Shown one piece after another: positions 14,741-23,580 of a stretch of DNA of 61,497 bases. The notes below the pieces were generated by a model. The model had not been told where the DNA came from and ran no database searches. It saw nothing but the letters and a program-made list of their open reading frames with translations. The translations under genes and the position numbers were made by a program. Position 1 is the first letter of the stretch. Every line of letters begins with the position of its first letter. The stretch lies in NCBI RefSeq assembly GCF_024580525.1, contig NZ_JANIKQ010000018.1, positions 1-61,497 of the forward strand, given 5' to 3'. This DNA is from Neisseria dentiae. GTDB taxonomy: Bacteria > Pseudomonadota > Gammaproteobacteria > Burkholderiales > Neisseriaceae.

Positions 14741-14776
14741 TTTCAGACGGCCTCAAGGTATTTTTGCAAAGGTCTC
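14741..14776. repeat. Solo right end of the composite repeat (DUS plus TTTTTGCAAAGGTCTC)
   Basis: TTTCAGACGGCCTCAAGG runs into TATTTTTGCAAAGGTCTC. The same module recurs at 42993-43028 and, altered, at 43741-43774. Here no core palindrome accompanies it. Confidence 0.6.
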
Positions 14777-14795
14777 GGCCTGTTCAGAACGGTGT

Positions 14796-15254
14796 TTACC
14801 GCCCTTTAACAATCAGCCGGTAAATCCAAACCACGATAAATACCTGTAACGGTGTGCGCACCAGCAGATAAACCGGTCCCCACGCATTGCCGCTCATCGG
14901 AATGCGCATCATGGCTGCATAAATATTGGCAGGAAAAAACGCAATCAAAACCGTAATGGCGGCAAAAGCGGCCAACCTGAGCGTGCGGGCGAAAAAGAAG
15001 CCGGCGGCAATCGCGAATTCCAACACGCCTGTTGCATAAACCAGCAAAGTACGCTGCGGCACCCATTCGGGCAGCATCCAAGTGAACTGTTCGGTTTGGA
15101 TAAAATGCCCCGTGCCGGTGAAAACAAACAGAATACCCGCTCCCCAAGCCGCTGCGGCGCGGCTGTCAAACGGGCCGAAGCCTGCCGCAGCCGACAGGCG
15201 CAGCAGCAGATAGGGCGCGGTGAGCAGCGCCAGCATAATCAAAATATTCGTCAT
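14796..15254 (-). CDS. DoxX-like small membrane protein
   Basis: The 152-residue product has four hydrophobic helices (near LIMLALLTAPYLLLRL, AWGAGILFVFTGTGHF, LVYATGVLEFAIAAGFFF and LAAFAAITVLIAFFPANIYAAM). This four-helix layout with a GHF motif is typical of the DoxX/MauE group of inner-membrane proteins, whose best known members act in redox or thiol reactions. No partner gene is adjacent, so the role is unknown. It converges on the purine permease and is divergent from queA. The ATG follows GAAGGAGAAACC, a strong ribosome site. Confidence 0.75.
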   Translation of the reverse strand: MTNILIMLALLTAPYLLLRLSAAAGFGPFDSRAAAAWGAGILFVFTGTGHFIQTEQFTWMLPEWVPQRTLLVYATGVLEFAIAAGFFFARTLRLAAFAAITVLIAFFPANIYAAMMRIPMSGNAWGPVYLLVRTPLQVFIVVWIYRLIVKGR

Positions 15255-15368
15255 CGGTTTCTCCTTCCGTTGGCTTTGCCGGTATTTCTCCGTGTGAAGA
15301 TTGGAAAGAGGGCGGGCAGATAAGTTTCGCGTGCCGCGGGTTTCAGGCCGTCTGAAACCAAAAGCGCG

Positions 15369-15374
15369 TATAAT
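15369..15374 (+). promoter_or_regulatory. Candidate -10 box for queA
   Basis: A perfect TATAAT stands 34 bases before the queA ATG. No clear -35 box is visible; a DUS occupies that area. Confidence 0.4.
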
Positions 15375-15407
15375 ACCGCCCTTTGTTAATCAGGTTTGCC
15401 TACCCAA

Positions 15408-16448
15408 ATGCACATTTCCGATTTCGACTTCGAGCTGCCCGAAGCCTTGATTGCCCAACAGCCCAGCGCCGAGCGCGGCGGCAGCCGCCTCTTGGTTGCG
15501 CTGCCCGGTATGCCGCCGGCCGACACGCTGTTTGCGGCGCTGCCCGAATATTTGAATGAGGGCGACGTTTTGGTGTTTAACAACACCAAAGTGATGAAGG
15601 CGCGGCTGTTCGGCGCCAAAGAGAGCGGCGGCAGAATCGAAGCCTTAATCGAGCGCGTGCTCGACGGCAGCAGCGCACTGGCGCACGTGCGCGCATCCAA
15701 ATCGCCCAAAGCGGGCACGGTGCTGGTGTTCGACGGCGGCATCCGCGCGGTGATGGAAGCGCGCGAGGGCGAGCTGTTCCGCCTGCGCTTCGAGGGCGGT
15801 CGCAGCGTGTACGACATTCTCGAACAAACCGGCCGCCTGCCACTGCCGCCCTATATCGAACGCGCCGCCGACGATGGCGACGACGAACGCTACCAAACCG
15901 TGTATGCCAAACATCAGGGCGCGGTGGCCGCCCCCACCGCCGGCCTGCATTTTACCGACGCGCTCCTGCAAACCCTGCGCAACAAAGGCGTGCACACGGC
16001 CGAAGTTACCCTGCACGTCGGTGCGGGCACGTTCCAGCCCGTGCGGGTGGAAAATATCGCCGAACACAAAATGCACAGCGAATGGTTTGATGTGCCGCCC
16101 GAAACCGTGGCCGCCGTTGAAGCCGCGAAGCAGCGGGGCGGGCGCGTGTGGGCGGTGGGCACCACGTCGATGCGCGCGCTCGAATCGGCCGCCCGCGAAA
16201 CAGGCCGTCTGAAAGCGGGCACGGGCGACACCGATATTTTCATCACCCCGGGCTACCGCTTCAATGTGGCCGACCTCCTGATTACCAACTTCCATCTGCC
16301 CAAATCCACCCTGCTGATGCTGGTGAGCGCGTTTTCGGGCACGGAGCACATCCGCAGCATCTACCGCCACGCCGTCGAGCAGCAATACCGCTTTTTCAGC
16401 TACGGCGACGCCATGCTGCTGGGGCGGCAGGAAGATGCACTTTCTTGA
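15408..16448 (+). CDS. queA: S-adenosylmethionine:tRNA ribosyltransferase-isomerase
   Basis: QueA transfers and rearranges the ribose of SAM onto preQ1 in tRNA, making epoxyqueuosine at the wobble base. The product of 346 residues begins [17 protein letters not shown]. It holds the conserved segments [18 protein letters not shown] (about residues 51-68), [13 protein letters not shown] and [14 protein letters not shown], and ends near [21 protein letters not shown] placed the start at ATG 15408 because this gives the family N-terminus; a TTG 12 bases upstream would add four residues. The gene is monocistronic, with a strong terminator. Confidence 0.96.
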   Translation: MHISDFDFELPEALIAQQPSAERGGSRLLVALPGMPPADTLFAALPEYLNEGDVLVFNNTKVMKARLFGAKESGGRIEALIERVLDGSSALAHVRASKSPKAGTVLVFDGGIRAVMEAREGELFRLRFEGGRSVYDILEQTGRLPLPPYIERAADDGDDERYQTVYAKHQGAVAAPTAGLHFTDALLQTLRNKGVHTAEVTLHVGAGTFQPVRVENIAEHKMHSEWFDVPPETVAAVEAAKQRGGRVWAVGTTSMRALESAARETGRLKAGTGDTDIFITPGYRFNVADLLITNFHLPKSTLLMLVSAFSGTEHIRSIYRHAVEQQYRFFSYGDAMLLGRQEDALS

Positions 16449-16451
16449 AAC

Positions 16452-16482
16452 AAAAACACCCGCGCACGGCGCGGGTGTTTTT
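16452..16482 (+). terminator. Rho-independent terminator of queA
   Basis: AAAAACACCCGCG / CGCGGGTGTTTTT, a perfect 13-bp stem with a 5-nt loop, starting 4 bases after the stop codon. Confidence 0.92.
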
Positions 16483-16574
16483 TATTTGTTTTCAGGCCGT
16501 CTGAAAAAGTTTCAGACGGCCAGTTCGGCTTTTGACTATATAATCCGCTTTTCCCCCGAACCGCACCCGCAACC

Positions 16575-17825
16575 ATGATGCCGCAACGTTTTTTCCACAC
16601 CCTGATTATCGGCGCAGGCGCCGCCGGCATGATGTGTGCGGCGCGCACCGGCCAAAAGGGGCGCAGCGTCGCCCTGATCGACCATGCCGTGAAAATCGGC
16701 GAAAAAATCCGCATTTCCGGCGGCGGCCGCTGCAATTTCACCAACCGCAACCTCAACGGCCGCGACGGCTCGCAATATTATGTGTCGCAACAGCCGCGCT
16801 TCGTTCGCCACGCCCTGTCGCGCTACACCGCGCAGGATTTTATGAACCTGCTCGACCGCCACGGCATCGCCTACCACGAAAAACACAAAGGCCAGATGTT
16901 TTGCGACCGCAGCGCGCAAGACATCATCGCCATGCTGCAAAACGAGTGCGCCCAGGGCGGCGTGAGCTGGCACACCGGCTGCGCCGTTGCGGCGGTGTGC
17001 GCGTTGCAGGCGGAGTCGGCGGAAGGCGCACGGTTTGAAGTTCGCACCGATCAGGGCGTTTTCCGCTGCCGCAATCTGGTGGTGGCCACCGGCGGCCTGG
17101 CCGTGCCTGCGGTGGGTGCCACACCGTTCGGCTACGAGCTGGCCAAGCAGTTCGGCCACAGCATTGTTCCGCCCGAAGCCGCGCTGGTGCCGCTGCGTTT
17201 CGAGCACTGGGCGCAGCAGGGCTTCGACAGTTTGGCCGGCATCGCGCTGCCCGTGCGCATTGCAACGGGCGAAGGCAGGCAGGCCGCCGTTTTTCATGAA
17301 GACCTGCTGTTCCGCCACAAAGGTTTGAGCGGCCCCGCCATTTTGCAGGTTTCCAGCTATTGGCAGCCCGGGCAGGCGCTGCACATCGATTTGGTGCCGG
17401 ATACGCGGCTGGCGCAGGCTTTGTGCGACGGCAAGCACGGCCGGAAAATCCAGCTCAACACCGCACTGAAACAGCTCTGCCCCGCACTGCCCGAACGCCT
17501 GCTCGATTTCTGGCTCGCCCGCGCCGAATTTGCGCCGTTTGCCGCGCAGAAATGGGCCGATACGCCCAATGCCGTGTTGCAGAAGCTGGGCGACAGCCTG
17601 AATAACTGGACGCTGCTGCCCAGCGGTTCGGACGGCCATAAAAAAGCCGAAGCCACCCGCGGCGGGGTGAGCGTGAAGGAAATCGACCCGAAAACGATGC
17701 AGAGCAAGTTACAAAGCGGCCTTTATTTTATCGGTGAGGTAACGGACATCACCGGCTGGCTCGGCGGCTACAACTTCCATTGGGCGTGGGCTTCGGCGGT
17801 ATGCGCGGCCGAAGCGGCCGATTAA
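16575..17825 (+). CDS. BaiN/YhiN (HI0933)-family FAD-dependent flavoprotein
   Basis: The 416-residue product starts with a Rossmann FAD site (LIIGAGAAGMMCA, residues 10-22), then GEKIRISGGGRCNFTN, the family signature near residue 41. It ends with the second FAD-contact region (GLYFIGEVTDITGWLGGYNFHWAW). Family members bind FAD tightly. One was called a bile-acid reductase (BaiN) and E. coli YhiN has no settled role, so the substrate is unknown. Two in-frame ATG codons (16575, 16578) are both possible starts. Spacing to the flanking genes suggests a single-gene unit. Confidence 0.85.
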   Translation: MMPQRFFHTLIIGAGAAGMMCAARTGQKGRSVALIDHAVKIGEKIRISGGGRCNFTNRNLNGRDGSQYYVSQQPRFVRHALSRYTAQDFMNLLDRHGIAYHEKHKGQMFCDRSAQDIIAMLQNECAQGGVSWHTGCAVAAVCALQAESAEGARFEVRTDQGVFRCRNLVVATGGLAVPAVGATPFGYELAKQFGHSIVPPEAALVPLRFEHWAQQGFDSLAGIALPVRIATGEGRQAAVFHEDLLFRHKGLSGPAILQVSSYWQPGQALHIDLVPDTRLAQALCDGKHGRKIQLNTALKQLCPALPERLLDFWLARAEFAPFAAQKWADTPNAVLQKLGDSLNNWTLLPSGSDGHKKAEATRGGVSVKEIDPKTMQSKLQSGLYFIGEVTDITGWLGGYNFHWAWASAVCAAEAAD

Positions 17826-17854
17826 CGGCCAACCGGTTTAAGGAAAACTACATC

Positions 17855-17933
17855 CGTCATACTCGGGCTTGACCCGAGTATCTTAAATTACCGAAAAAAA
17901 TAACAGATACTCGGGTCAAGCCCGAGTATGACG
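17855..17933. repeat. Palindromic repeat with perfect 29-bp arms
   Basis: Bases 17855-17883 are the exact reverse complement of 17905-17933, separated by 21 nt. Each arm contains its own palindrome, ACTCGGGCTTGACCCGAGT. This is the best preserved of at least six related copies in the window (13135, 23191, 34110, 36273 and 41929 are the others). Confidence 0.9.
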
Positions 17934-17969
17934 CAGATTTTTAATATGCTGAAATGAATTTCTTAAAGA

Positions 17970-18007
17970 CGTGAGGCCGTCTGAACAACTGTTCAGACGG
18001 CCTCACG
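17970..18007. terminator. Bidirectional inverted-DUS terminator
   Basis: CGTGAGGCCGTCTGAAC / GTTCAGACGGCCTCACG, 17-bp perfect stem with a 4-nt loop. It lies between the converging flavoprotein and lactate dehydrogenase genes. Confidence 0.75.
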
Positions 18008-18039
18008 CATCAGATATCAATATTTTTTCAGATGTTTTT

Positions 18040-19008
18040 TCAGACGGCCTTAGCCGCTAAAAATTCGTCCACCTTCAGCTGGTAGCCTTTGAGCAGGCGG
18101 GCGGATTCGGCAAACAGCGCCGATTCGCTGCTGTCCAGCGGCTTGTTGATCACACGCACCGCGCCGCGGCGGTTGATCACGGCAGGCACGCCGATATAAA
18201 CGCCGTGTTCGCCGAATTCGCCTTCGAGCAGCGTCGAAACGGTAAGCACCACGCTTTGGTTGTGCAAAATGGCGTTGGATATGCTGCTCAAACCCATGCC
18301 GATGCCGAGGCTGGTGGAGCCTTTGGCTTCGATGATTTCATAGGCGGCGTTGCGCACGTTGTTGTAGATTTTTTCCATATGGGCCTTGCCGTCGGCCTCT
18401 TGCTCGAGAATCTGTTTCAGGGGCATGCCGGCGATGTTGGCGGTGCTCCAAGCGGCAATCACGCTGTCGCCGTGTTCGCCGATCATCATGGCGTCTATGC
18501 TCACGGGTGCCACTTGGAATTCGTTGCCCAAACACACGCGCAGGCGGGCGGTGTCGAGAATGGTGCCGGAGCCGATTACGCGCTCTTTGGGCAGGCCGGA
18601 AAATTTCCAGGTGGCGTAGGAGAGCACGTCCACGGGGTTGGTGGCCACCAGAAAAATGCCGTTGAAGCCCGAAGCCATCACGGCGGTAACGATGCTGTGG
18701 AACACCTTGAGGTTGTTGTCGATGAGGTCGAGGCGGGTTTCGCCGGGGCGTTGCGGCAGGCCGGCGCAGATGCAGACGATGTCGGCGTCGGAGCAGTCGG
18801 CATAATCGCCCACCGAAATGCGCGTGGGGGTGAGCGCATAGGGCACGCCGTGGCGCAGGTCGCGCGCTTCGCCTTCGGCGCGCTTGCGGTTGAGGTCGAT
18901 CAATATCATATCGTCGCAATGGCCTTGGTTGAGCATCGAATAGGCGTAGCTGATGCCCACCGCGCCGGTGCCGATAATCACCACTTTGTTACCTACTTTT
19001 TTGGTCAT
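18040..19008 (-). CDS. ldh: NAD-dependent L-lactate dehydrogenase
   Basis: It interconverts pyruvate and L-lactate with NADH in the cytoplasm. The 322-residue product has the NAD site GTGAVG (residues 13-18), the specificity loop PQRPGETR (Gln86 points to lactate rather than malate, which would have Arg; Arg92 is the loop arginine), NPVD at 124, DTARLR (Asp152, Arg155) and the catalytic IGEHGDS (His179). The overall type is that of Gram-positive LDHs. The better known neisserial lactate enzymes are membrane flavoproteins, so this may be a transferred gene; codon use looks like its neighbours. It ends at a DUS terminator. Confidence 0.92.
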   Translation of the reverse strand: MTKKVGNKVVIIGTGAVGISYAYSMLNQGHCDDMILIDLNRKRAEGEARDLRHGVPYALTPTRISVGDYADCSDADIVCICAGLPQRPGETRLDLIDNNLKVFHSIVTAVMASGFNGIFLVATNPVDVLSYATWKFSGLPKERVIGSGTILDTARLRVCLGNEFQVAPVSIDAMMIGEHGDSVIAAWSTANIAGMPLKQILEQEADGKAHMEKIYNNVRNAAYEIIEAKGSTSLGIGMGLSSISNAILHNQSVVLTVSTLLEGEFGEHGVYIGVPAVINRRGAVRVINKPLDSSESALFAESARLLKGYQLKVDEFLAAKAV

Positions 19009-19141
19009 TTTTCTATCCTTTTTTGATGTGAAGCGGTTGTTATTATAAAGGAAAGCGCTTGCAGGGGGAGAAGGCCGTCTGAAACCGCCGTTTGCCGCGC
19101 CGAGTTCTGCTAAAATACCGCCCGTTATCTATTGCCGGAAT

Positions 19142-20239
19142 ATGGCCAAAGGCGCATACATGAATATTTCAGAAATCCGAGCCGCACTGGATGCGGTTGA
19201 AATCCCCCGCAGCACCCGCACGCTGGGCGGCGAAAAGGCCGTGCAGCAGGTAGAAGCGCGTTCAGACGGCCTGCATATCCGTTTGCAGTTCGGCTTTCCC
19301 GTTGCCCACATCGGGCAGGAGCTGGCCGAACGCGTTCAGACGGCCTTAACGCCGCTCACCGGCAGCACGCCCGTTCATTTGGGCATCGACGTGGTTATCG
19401 GCACCCACAAAGTGCAGCCCGGTGTGGCCACGATTAAGGGCGTGAAAAACATCATCGCCATCGCCTCGGGCAAGGGTGGCGTGGGCAAATCCACCACCAC
19501 CGCCAACCTTGCCGCCGCCATGTCGCGCATGGGCGCGCGCGTGGGCGTGCTCGATGCCGACCTCTACGGCCCCAGCCAGCCGACCATGCTCGGCGTGGCC
19601 GACGGCAAGCCTTCGCAGGAAAACCAAAAGCTGGTGCCCGTGCAGGCCGAAGGCGGCATACAGGTGATGTCCATCGGCTTTTTGGTCGACACCGACCAAG
19701 CCGTGGTGTGGCGCGGCCCCATGCTCAGCCAGGCGTTGCAGCAGCTGCTGTTCCAAAGCGAGTGGGACGACGTGGACTACCTCTTCATCGACCTGCCGCC
19801 CGGCACCGGCGACATCCAGCTCACCCTGTCGCAGAAAATCCCCGTAACCGGCTCGGTGGTGGTAACCACCCCGCAAGACATCGCCTTAATCGACGCGCGC
19901 AAAGCGGTGGATATGTTCCAAAAAGTGAATATTCCGATTTTCGGCGTGTTGGAGAATATGTCGGTGCACATCTGCTCCAACTGCGGCCATGCCGAAGCCG
20001 TGTTCGGCAGCGACGGCGGCAAAAACCTGGCCGCCAAACTCGGCGTGCCGCTGCTCGGCCAACTGCCCCTGAGCCTGCCCGTGCGCGAAGCGATGGACAA
20101 CGGCACCGCGTTTGCCATGCAGCAGGCGCAGCCCGCCATCGCCGGCATCTACACCGAAGCCGCCTGGCAGATTGCATTGGCGGTGGCCGACAAAGGCAAA
20201 GATTTCAGCGGCCGCTTCCCGAGAATTGTGGTGGAATAA
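19142..20239 (+). CDS. apbC: Mrp/ApbC-type iron-sulfur carrier ATPase
   Basis: This P-loop protein binds and passes on Fe-S clusters in the cytoplasm. The 365-residue product has an N-terminal DUF59/MIP18-like domain (about residues 7-85), then the deviant Walker A GKGGVGKST (about residue 117), Walker B LFIDLPPGTGD, and the cluster-binding CSNC (about residue 280). Start choice is open: ATG 19142 gives the longest form, while ATG 19160 has AAAGG eight bases upstream and yields a product six residues shorter. A DUS is inside the gene near 19262. It is transcribed divergently from ldh. Confidence 0.93.
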   Translation: MAKGAYMNISEIRAALDAVEIPRSTRTLGGEKAVQQVEARSDGLHIRLQFGFPVAHIGQELAERVQTALTPLTGSTPVHLGIDVVIGTHKVQPGVATIKGVKNIIAIASGKGGVGKSTTTANLAAAMSRMGARVGVLDADLYGPSQPTMLGVADGKPSQENQKLVPVQAEGGIQVMSIGFLVDTDQAVVWRGPMLSQALQQLLFQSEWDDVDYLFIDLPPGTGDIQLTLSQKIPVTGSVVVTTPQDIALIDARKAVDMFQKVNIPIFGVLENMSVHICSNCGHAEAVFGSDGGKNLAAKLGVPLLGQLPLSLPVREAMDNGTAFAMQQAQPAIAGIYTEAAWQIALAVADKGKDFSGRFPRIVVE

Positions 20240-20254
20240 AGGTTTGGAGCACAC

Positions 20255-20290
20255 TCAGGCCGTCTGAAAAACTGTTTTCAGACGGCCTGA
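20255..20290. terminator. Inverted-DUS terminator after apbC
   Basis: TCAGGCCGTCTGAAAA / TTTTCAGACGGCCTGA, 16-bp stem, 4-nt loop. Confidence 0.75.
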
Positions 20291-20345
20291 TGTTTTGCGT
20301 AAAACCGAATCGGCTTCCGAACTTTTTACGTTACGGCAAAGCGCT

Positions 20346-21164
20346 TCACACCGCCTCAAACAGCGCATCGTGTCCGAACACCACCGAAGTCATGCTCAGT
20401 GATTTGCCGACGATGTCGTCGTTGAAAATCTGCAACGGTTCGTCTGCACCGGCGGCACCGGCGGCATACAGCAGCGGCCACCAATGCTCGGGCGTAGGCG
20501 CGGCCAGATGCAGCGCCGGCGGGTAGGCTGCCTCATCGGTGAGCGCCTGCGTGTCGCCGTTTTCCAGCCAGCCGTTCACCAAGCTGCGCGCGCTTTCCGC
20601 CCACTCGTAGGCGTTGCCGGCTTCGTCGGGCGCGCGCCAGTCCATCAGACGCAGGTTGTGGACGATGTCGCCGCTACCCACAATCAGCACGCCTTGTTCG
20701 CGCAGCGGTGCCAAACGGCGGGCAAGCGCGAAATGGGCAGGTGCGTCGAGATGCACATTCAAGCTCAGCTGCACCACGGGAATATCGGCTTCGGGAAACA
20801 CATGGCACAACACGCTCCAAGTACCGTGGTCCAAGCCCCAACCGAAATCGGCGGCCACAGCGTGTCCGCCCAGCAGCGAGCGGATTTCGGCGGCCAGCCC
20901 GGGGCTGCCCGGCGCCGGATAGCGCACATCGAACAATTCCTGCGGAAAACCGCCGAAATCGTGGATGGTGCGCGGATTCGGCATGGCGGTTACGGCGGTG
21001 CCGTCGGTACACCAATGGGCGGAAACGGCCAGCACGGCGCGGATTTCGCCGCCGTAGCGCTGCCGCAACGCTTGGCCGAGCCGGTGCCAGTTGCGGCTGT
21101 AAGGCGTGTCGCGTACGGCGTTCATCGGGCTGCCGTGGCCGAGAAATAAAACGGGCAGTTTCAT
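20346..21164 (-). CDS. ygiD: LigB-family extradiol dioxygenase (YgiD/DODA type)
   Basis: Members are metal-dependent ring-cleaving dioxygenases; E. coli YgiD opens L-DOPA at the 4,5 position. The product of about 272 residues has the N-terminal metal-site motif FLGHGSPMNA, the histidines of VSAHWCTDG, GLDHGTWSVL near the middle, and IVGSGDIVHNLR. Length equals that of E. coli YgiD (271). I chose ATG 21164 because AGAAAGG precedes it at proper spacing; an upstream in-frame ATG at 21185 has no ribosome site. The natural substrate in this organism is unknown. It is a lone gene. Confidence 0.85.
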   Translation of the reverse strand: MKLPVLFLGHGSPMNAVRDTPYSRNWHRLGQALRQRYGGEIRAVLAVSAHWCTDGTAVTAMPNPRTIHDFGGFPQELFDVRYPAPGSPGLAAEIRSLLGGHAVAADFGWGLDHGTWSVLCHVFPEADIPVVQLSLNVHLDAPAHFALARRLAPLREQGVLIVGSGDIVHNLRLMDWRAPDEAGNAYEWAESARSLVNGWLENGDTQALTDEAAYPPALHLAAPTPEHWWPLLYAAGAAGADEPLQIFNDDIVGKSLSMTSVVFGHDALFEAV

Positions 21165-21277
21165 GGCAAAACCTTTCTGTATCATGGAATGGCAGCAGTA
21201 TAATCTTTTGTGATTGTTTGATAAATATGATTTTTATTGATTTATCTTTTCTTTTTGGGAAATTTAATCCGGCATGA

Positions 21278-21314
21278 TTTGAGGCCGTCTGAAAACTTTT
21301 CAGACGGCCTCAAA
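21278..21314. terminator. Inverted-DUS terminator between ygiD and cyaY
   Basis: TTTGAGGCCGTCTGAAAA / TTTTCAGACGGCCTCAAA with a minimal loop. It would stop cyaY transcription on the minus strand. Confidence 0.7.
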
Positions 21315-21338
21315 CCTTCATAGAATCAAAAATAAACG

Positions 21339-21662
21339 CTAACCGAACGTTTCCACCCGCACGTCTTCGCCCGCTGCGGCGCTTAATGCCTGATTGAGCA
21401 CGGCGAAAAACTCGCTGCCGTCGCGGGTGGCGAGCCAGCGGCCGTTGTTTTCGGCAAAATGATAGCCGCCGCTTTTGGCGGCAATCCACAGTTCCTGATT
21501 GGGCGTGTGGCGGTTAACGATAATCTGCGTGCCGTCGCCCGCCTCGATGGTGAGCACGTTGCCGCTCAACTGGCAATCGAAATCCCAGCCGCCTTCGTCG
21601 ATTTGGTCTTCGATGTGGGCAAATAAAGCATCGGAATGCTGCAAAAATTCACTTTCGGTCAT
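21339..21662 (-). CDS. cyaY: Frataxin homologue, iron-sulfur assembly protein CyaY
   Basis: CyaY binds iron and regulates IscS-dependent Fe-S cluster assembly. The 107-residue product has the acidic first helix ([20 protein letters not shown]), the beta-sheet signature [16 protein letters not shown], then [14 protein letters not shown]. The reading frame stays open for 80 codons upstream, but ATG 21662 gives the family N-terminus and size. It is divergent from lptM-lysA, with only 71 bases between the starts, so the promoters share or overlap this short region. Confidence 0.95.
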   Translation of the reverse strand: MTESEFLQHSDALFAHIEDQIDEGGWDFDCQLSGNVLTIEAGDGTQIIVNRHTPNQELWIAAKSGGYHFAENNGRWLATRDGSEFFAVLNQALSAAAGEDVRVETFG

Positions 21663-21733
21663 GATGGCTTTGTGCGTTAAAGCGTTTTTGTTTAAGATAC
21701 CGAATCTTGCCACATTAACGTGCCGAACGAAAG

Positions 21734-21910
21734 ATGATGATGAAACCCACCTTGTTATTGGCCGCCGCCGCCCTGCTGTTGGGCGGTTGCGGCTATAAAG
21801 GCGATTTATACCTGCCCAAAGAGGGCGACGACGCCCGCTTCGGCGTGATCCAAACCGGCCTCGAGCTGCCCCAAAAAGAACCTGCCGCACCCGTGAAACA
21901 ACAACCATGA
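21734..21910 (+). CDS. lptM: Small lipoprotein LptM (YifL-like)
   Basis: LptM helps the LPS transport barrel LptD form its native disulfides at the outer membrane. The 58-residue product starts [16 protein letters not shown] and has the lipobox LGGC with Cys19. Directly after the cysteine comes the family core [10 protein letters not shown]; the rest is a short, proline-ended tail. Three ATG codons in a row are possible starts. The stop overlaps the lysA start as ATGA, so translation is coupled. The lptM-lysA arrangement beside cyaY is shared by other proteobacteria. It is short and easy to miss, but the family core makes the call firm. Confidence 0.9.
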   Translation: MMMKPTLLLAAAALLLGGCGYKGDLYLPKEGDDARFGVIQTGLELPQKEPAAPVKQQP

Positions 21911-23127
21911 CCCTACATTGCGAACAAATCCCCTACGGCCGCTTGGCTGAACAATTCGGCACGCCCTTGTATGTGTACAGCCAGGCGGCGCTCACCAACG
22001 CTTTTGCTGCCTACACCGATGCTTTTTCCGCGCTTAAGCCGTTGGTGTGTTATGCCGTGAAAGCCAACGGTAACCTGAGCATACTCAAACACTTCGCCGC
22101 GCTCGGCAGCGGTTTCGACATCGTTTCCGGCGGCGAATTGGCGCGCGTGCTGGCGGCTGGCGGCGATGCGGGCAAAACGATTTTCTCGGGCGTGGGCAAA
22201 AGCGAAGCCGAAATCGAATTCGCCCTCAACGCGGGCGTGTTGTGCTTTAACGTGGAAAGCCTGCCCGAACTCGACCGCATTCAGGCCGTGGCCGAACGCC
22301 TCGGCAAAACCGCGCCGGTTTCGCTGCGCATCAACCCCGATGTCGATGCCAAAACCCATCCTTATATTTCCACCGGCCTGAAAGCCAACAAATTCGGCAT
22401 CGCCTACGCCGACGCGTTGGCCGCCTACCGTTACGCTGCGGGTTTGGGCCGTCTGAAAATCGTCGGCATCGACTGCCACATCGGCTCGCAGCTTACCGAT
22501 TTAAGCCCGCTCACCGAAGCCTGCGAACGCATTCTGCTGCTGGTTGACCGGCTGGCCGAAGAAGGCATCGAGCTGGAACATATCGACTTGGGCGGCGGCA
22601 TCGGCATCGTGTATCACAACGAAGACGCACCCGACCTTAACGCCTATGCCCAATCCGTCGCCCGCATGATGGCGGGGCGCGGGCAGAAGCTGGTGTTGGA
22701 ACCCGGCCGCAGCCTAGTGGGTGATGCGGGCACGTTGTTAACGCGGGTGGAGTTTGTGAAGCAGGGCGAAGAGAAAAACTTCGTGATTGTCGATGCCGCC
22801 ATGAACGATTTGATGCGCCCCGCACTTTACAACGCCTATCACCGCATCGAAGCCGTCGAGCCGAGCAATATCAAACCGTTTACCGCCGACGTGGTCGGCC
22901 CCGTGTGCGAAACCGGCGACTTTCTCGGCCAGCAGCGCGAGTTGGCCTGCGAGGCGGGCGATTTGCTGGTTGTGGCCGGTGCGGGTGCCTACGGCAGCAG
23001 CATGGCCAGCAACTACAACACCCGCAACAGGGCGGCAGAAGTGTTGGTAAACGGCGGCGAAGCCCGCCTAATCCGCCGGCGCGAAACGTGGGAACAGCAA
23101 ATGGCCAACGAAACGGCGTGTTTGTAG
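21907..23127 (+). CDS. lysA: Diaminopimelate decarboxylase
   Basis: LysA is a PLP enzyme that removes CO2 from meso-diaminopimelate to give lysine. The 406-residue product has the PLP-lysine motif [14 protein letters not shown] (Lys near residue 50), HIGSQLTD, the glycine-rich phosphate loop [17 protein letters not shown], and the C-terminal CETGDFLG and [12 protein letters not shown] motifs. The start overlaps the lptM stop (ATGA). It ends before a repeat-rich gap and a DUS terminator. Confidence 0.97.
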   Translation: MTLHCEQIPYGRLAEQFGTPLYVYSQAALTNAFAAYTDAFSALKPLVCYAVKANGNLSILKHFAALGSGFDIVSGGELARVLAAGGDAGKTIFSGVGKSEAEIEFALNAGVLCFNVESLPELDRIQAVAERLGKTAPVSLRINPDVDAKTHPYISTGLKANKFGIAYADALAAYRYAAGLGRLKIVGIDCHIGSQLTDLSPLTEACERILLLVDRLAEEGIELEHIDLGGGIGIVYHNEDAPDLNAYAQSVARMMAGRGQKLVLEPGRSLVGDAGTLLTRVEFVKQGEEKNFVIVDAAMNDLMRPALYNAYHRIEAVEPSNIKPFTADVVGPVCETGDFLGQQRELACEAGDLLVVAGAGAYGSSMASNYNTRNRAAEVLVNGGEARLIRRRETWEQQMANETACL

Positions 23128-23151
23128 CGGTTGGCAAAGGTACAGGCTGAA

Positions 23152-23316
23152 GCCTTTGCAAAATTCCTTTCAATATCTTGGAAAAACCTGCGACATGCTC
23201 GGGCTTTGCCCGAGCATCTTTTTGTTTCAAAAGAAATAACAAATACTCGGGTCAAGCCTGAGTATGACGGGATAAAAACATTTTCAGGAGTGAACCGGCT
23301 TTTTGCAAAAGTTTCA
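23152..23316. repeat. Composite repeat: CCTTTGCAAAA ends around the CGTCAT-type palindrome
   Basis: The left end CCTTTGCAAAATTCC and right end TTTTTGCAAAAGTTTC enclose arms at 23191-23270. The left arm palindrome is GCTCGGGCTTTGCCCGAGC; the right arm is ACTCGGGTCAAGCCTGAGT, with one mismatch. It sits after lysA. The whole 453-base gap 23128-23580 holds this element, a DUS terminator and an AT-rich stretch before mlaF. Confidence 0.75.
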
Positions 23317-23353
23317 GGCCGTCTGAAATGAAGTTGTTCAGACGGCCTGAAAC
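23311..23353. terminator. Inverted-DUS terminator
   Basis: GTTTCAGGCCGTCTGAA / TTCAGACGGCCTGAAAC, 17-bp stem with a 9-nt loop. It is the likely end of the lptM-lysA transcript. Confidence 0.7.
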
Positions 23354-23443
23354 GTTTCCGGCGGGGCAGGGTGCGGATACCGTTTGTAGGATTATTACGC
23401 CTTTTGTTGGCGGCTTGGCTATTTTGTTGTATTTTTTATGGTT

Positions 23444-23471
23444 TTGACATGGTTGTGAAGTAGAATAATTT
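23444..23471 (+). promoter_or_regulatory. Candidate promoter of the mla operon
   Basis: A perfect -35 TTGACA at 23444 with TAATTT 16 bases downstream, about 110 bases before mlaF. The -10 match is only partial. Confidence 0.35.
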
Positions 23472-23580
23472 CAGTAATTTACATACATTCGTGTATTTTT
23501 TGCACGGAAAGGCCGTCTGAAAAATTGCCCGTGGCAGCCTAAGTTATTAAAATGCCAACATTTCAATTTCCCCCACGCGC

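Noticed and set aside
16400..17639. Long antisense open frames over the flavoprotein gene
   Set aside because: They are shadows of a GC-rich gene with clear FAD motifs on the plus strand.
17855..17933. A CRISPR array, considered because of repeated palindromes
   Set aside because: Copies are dispersed over the window rather than in tandem with spacers, and no cas genes are present.
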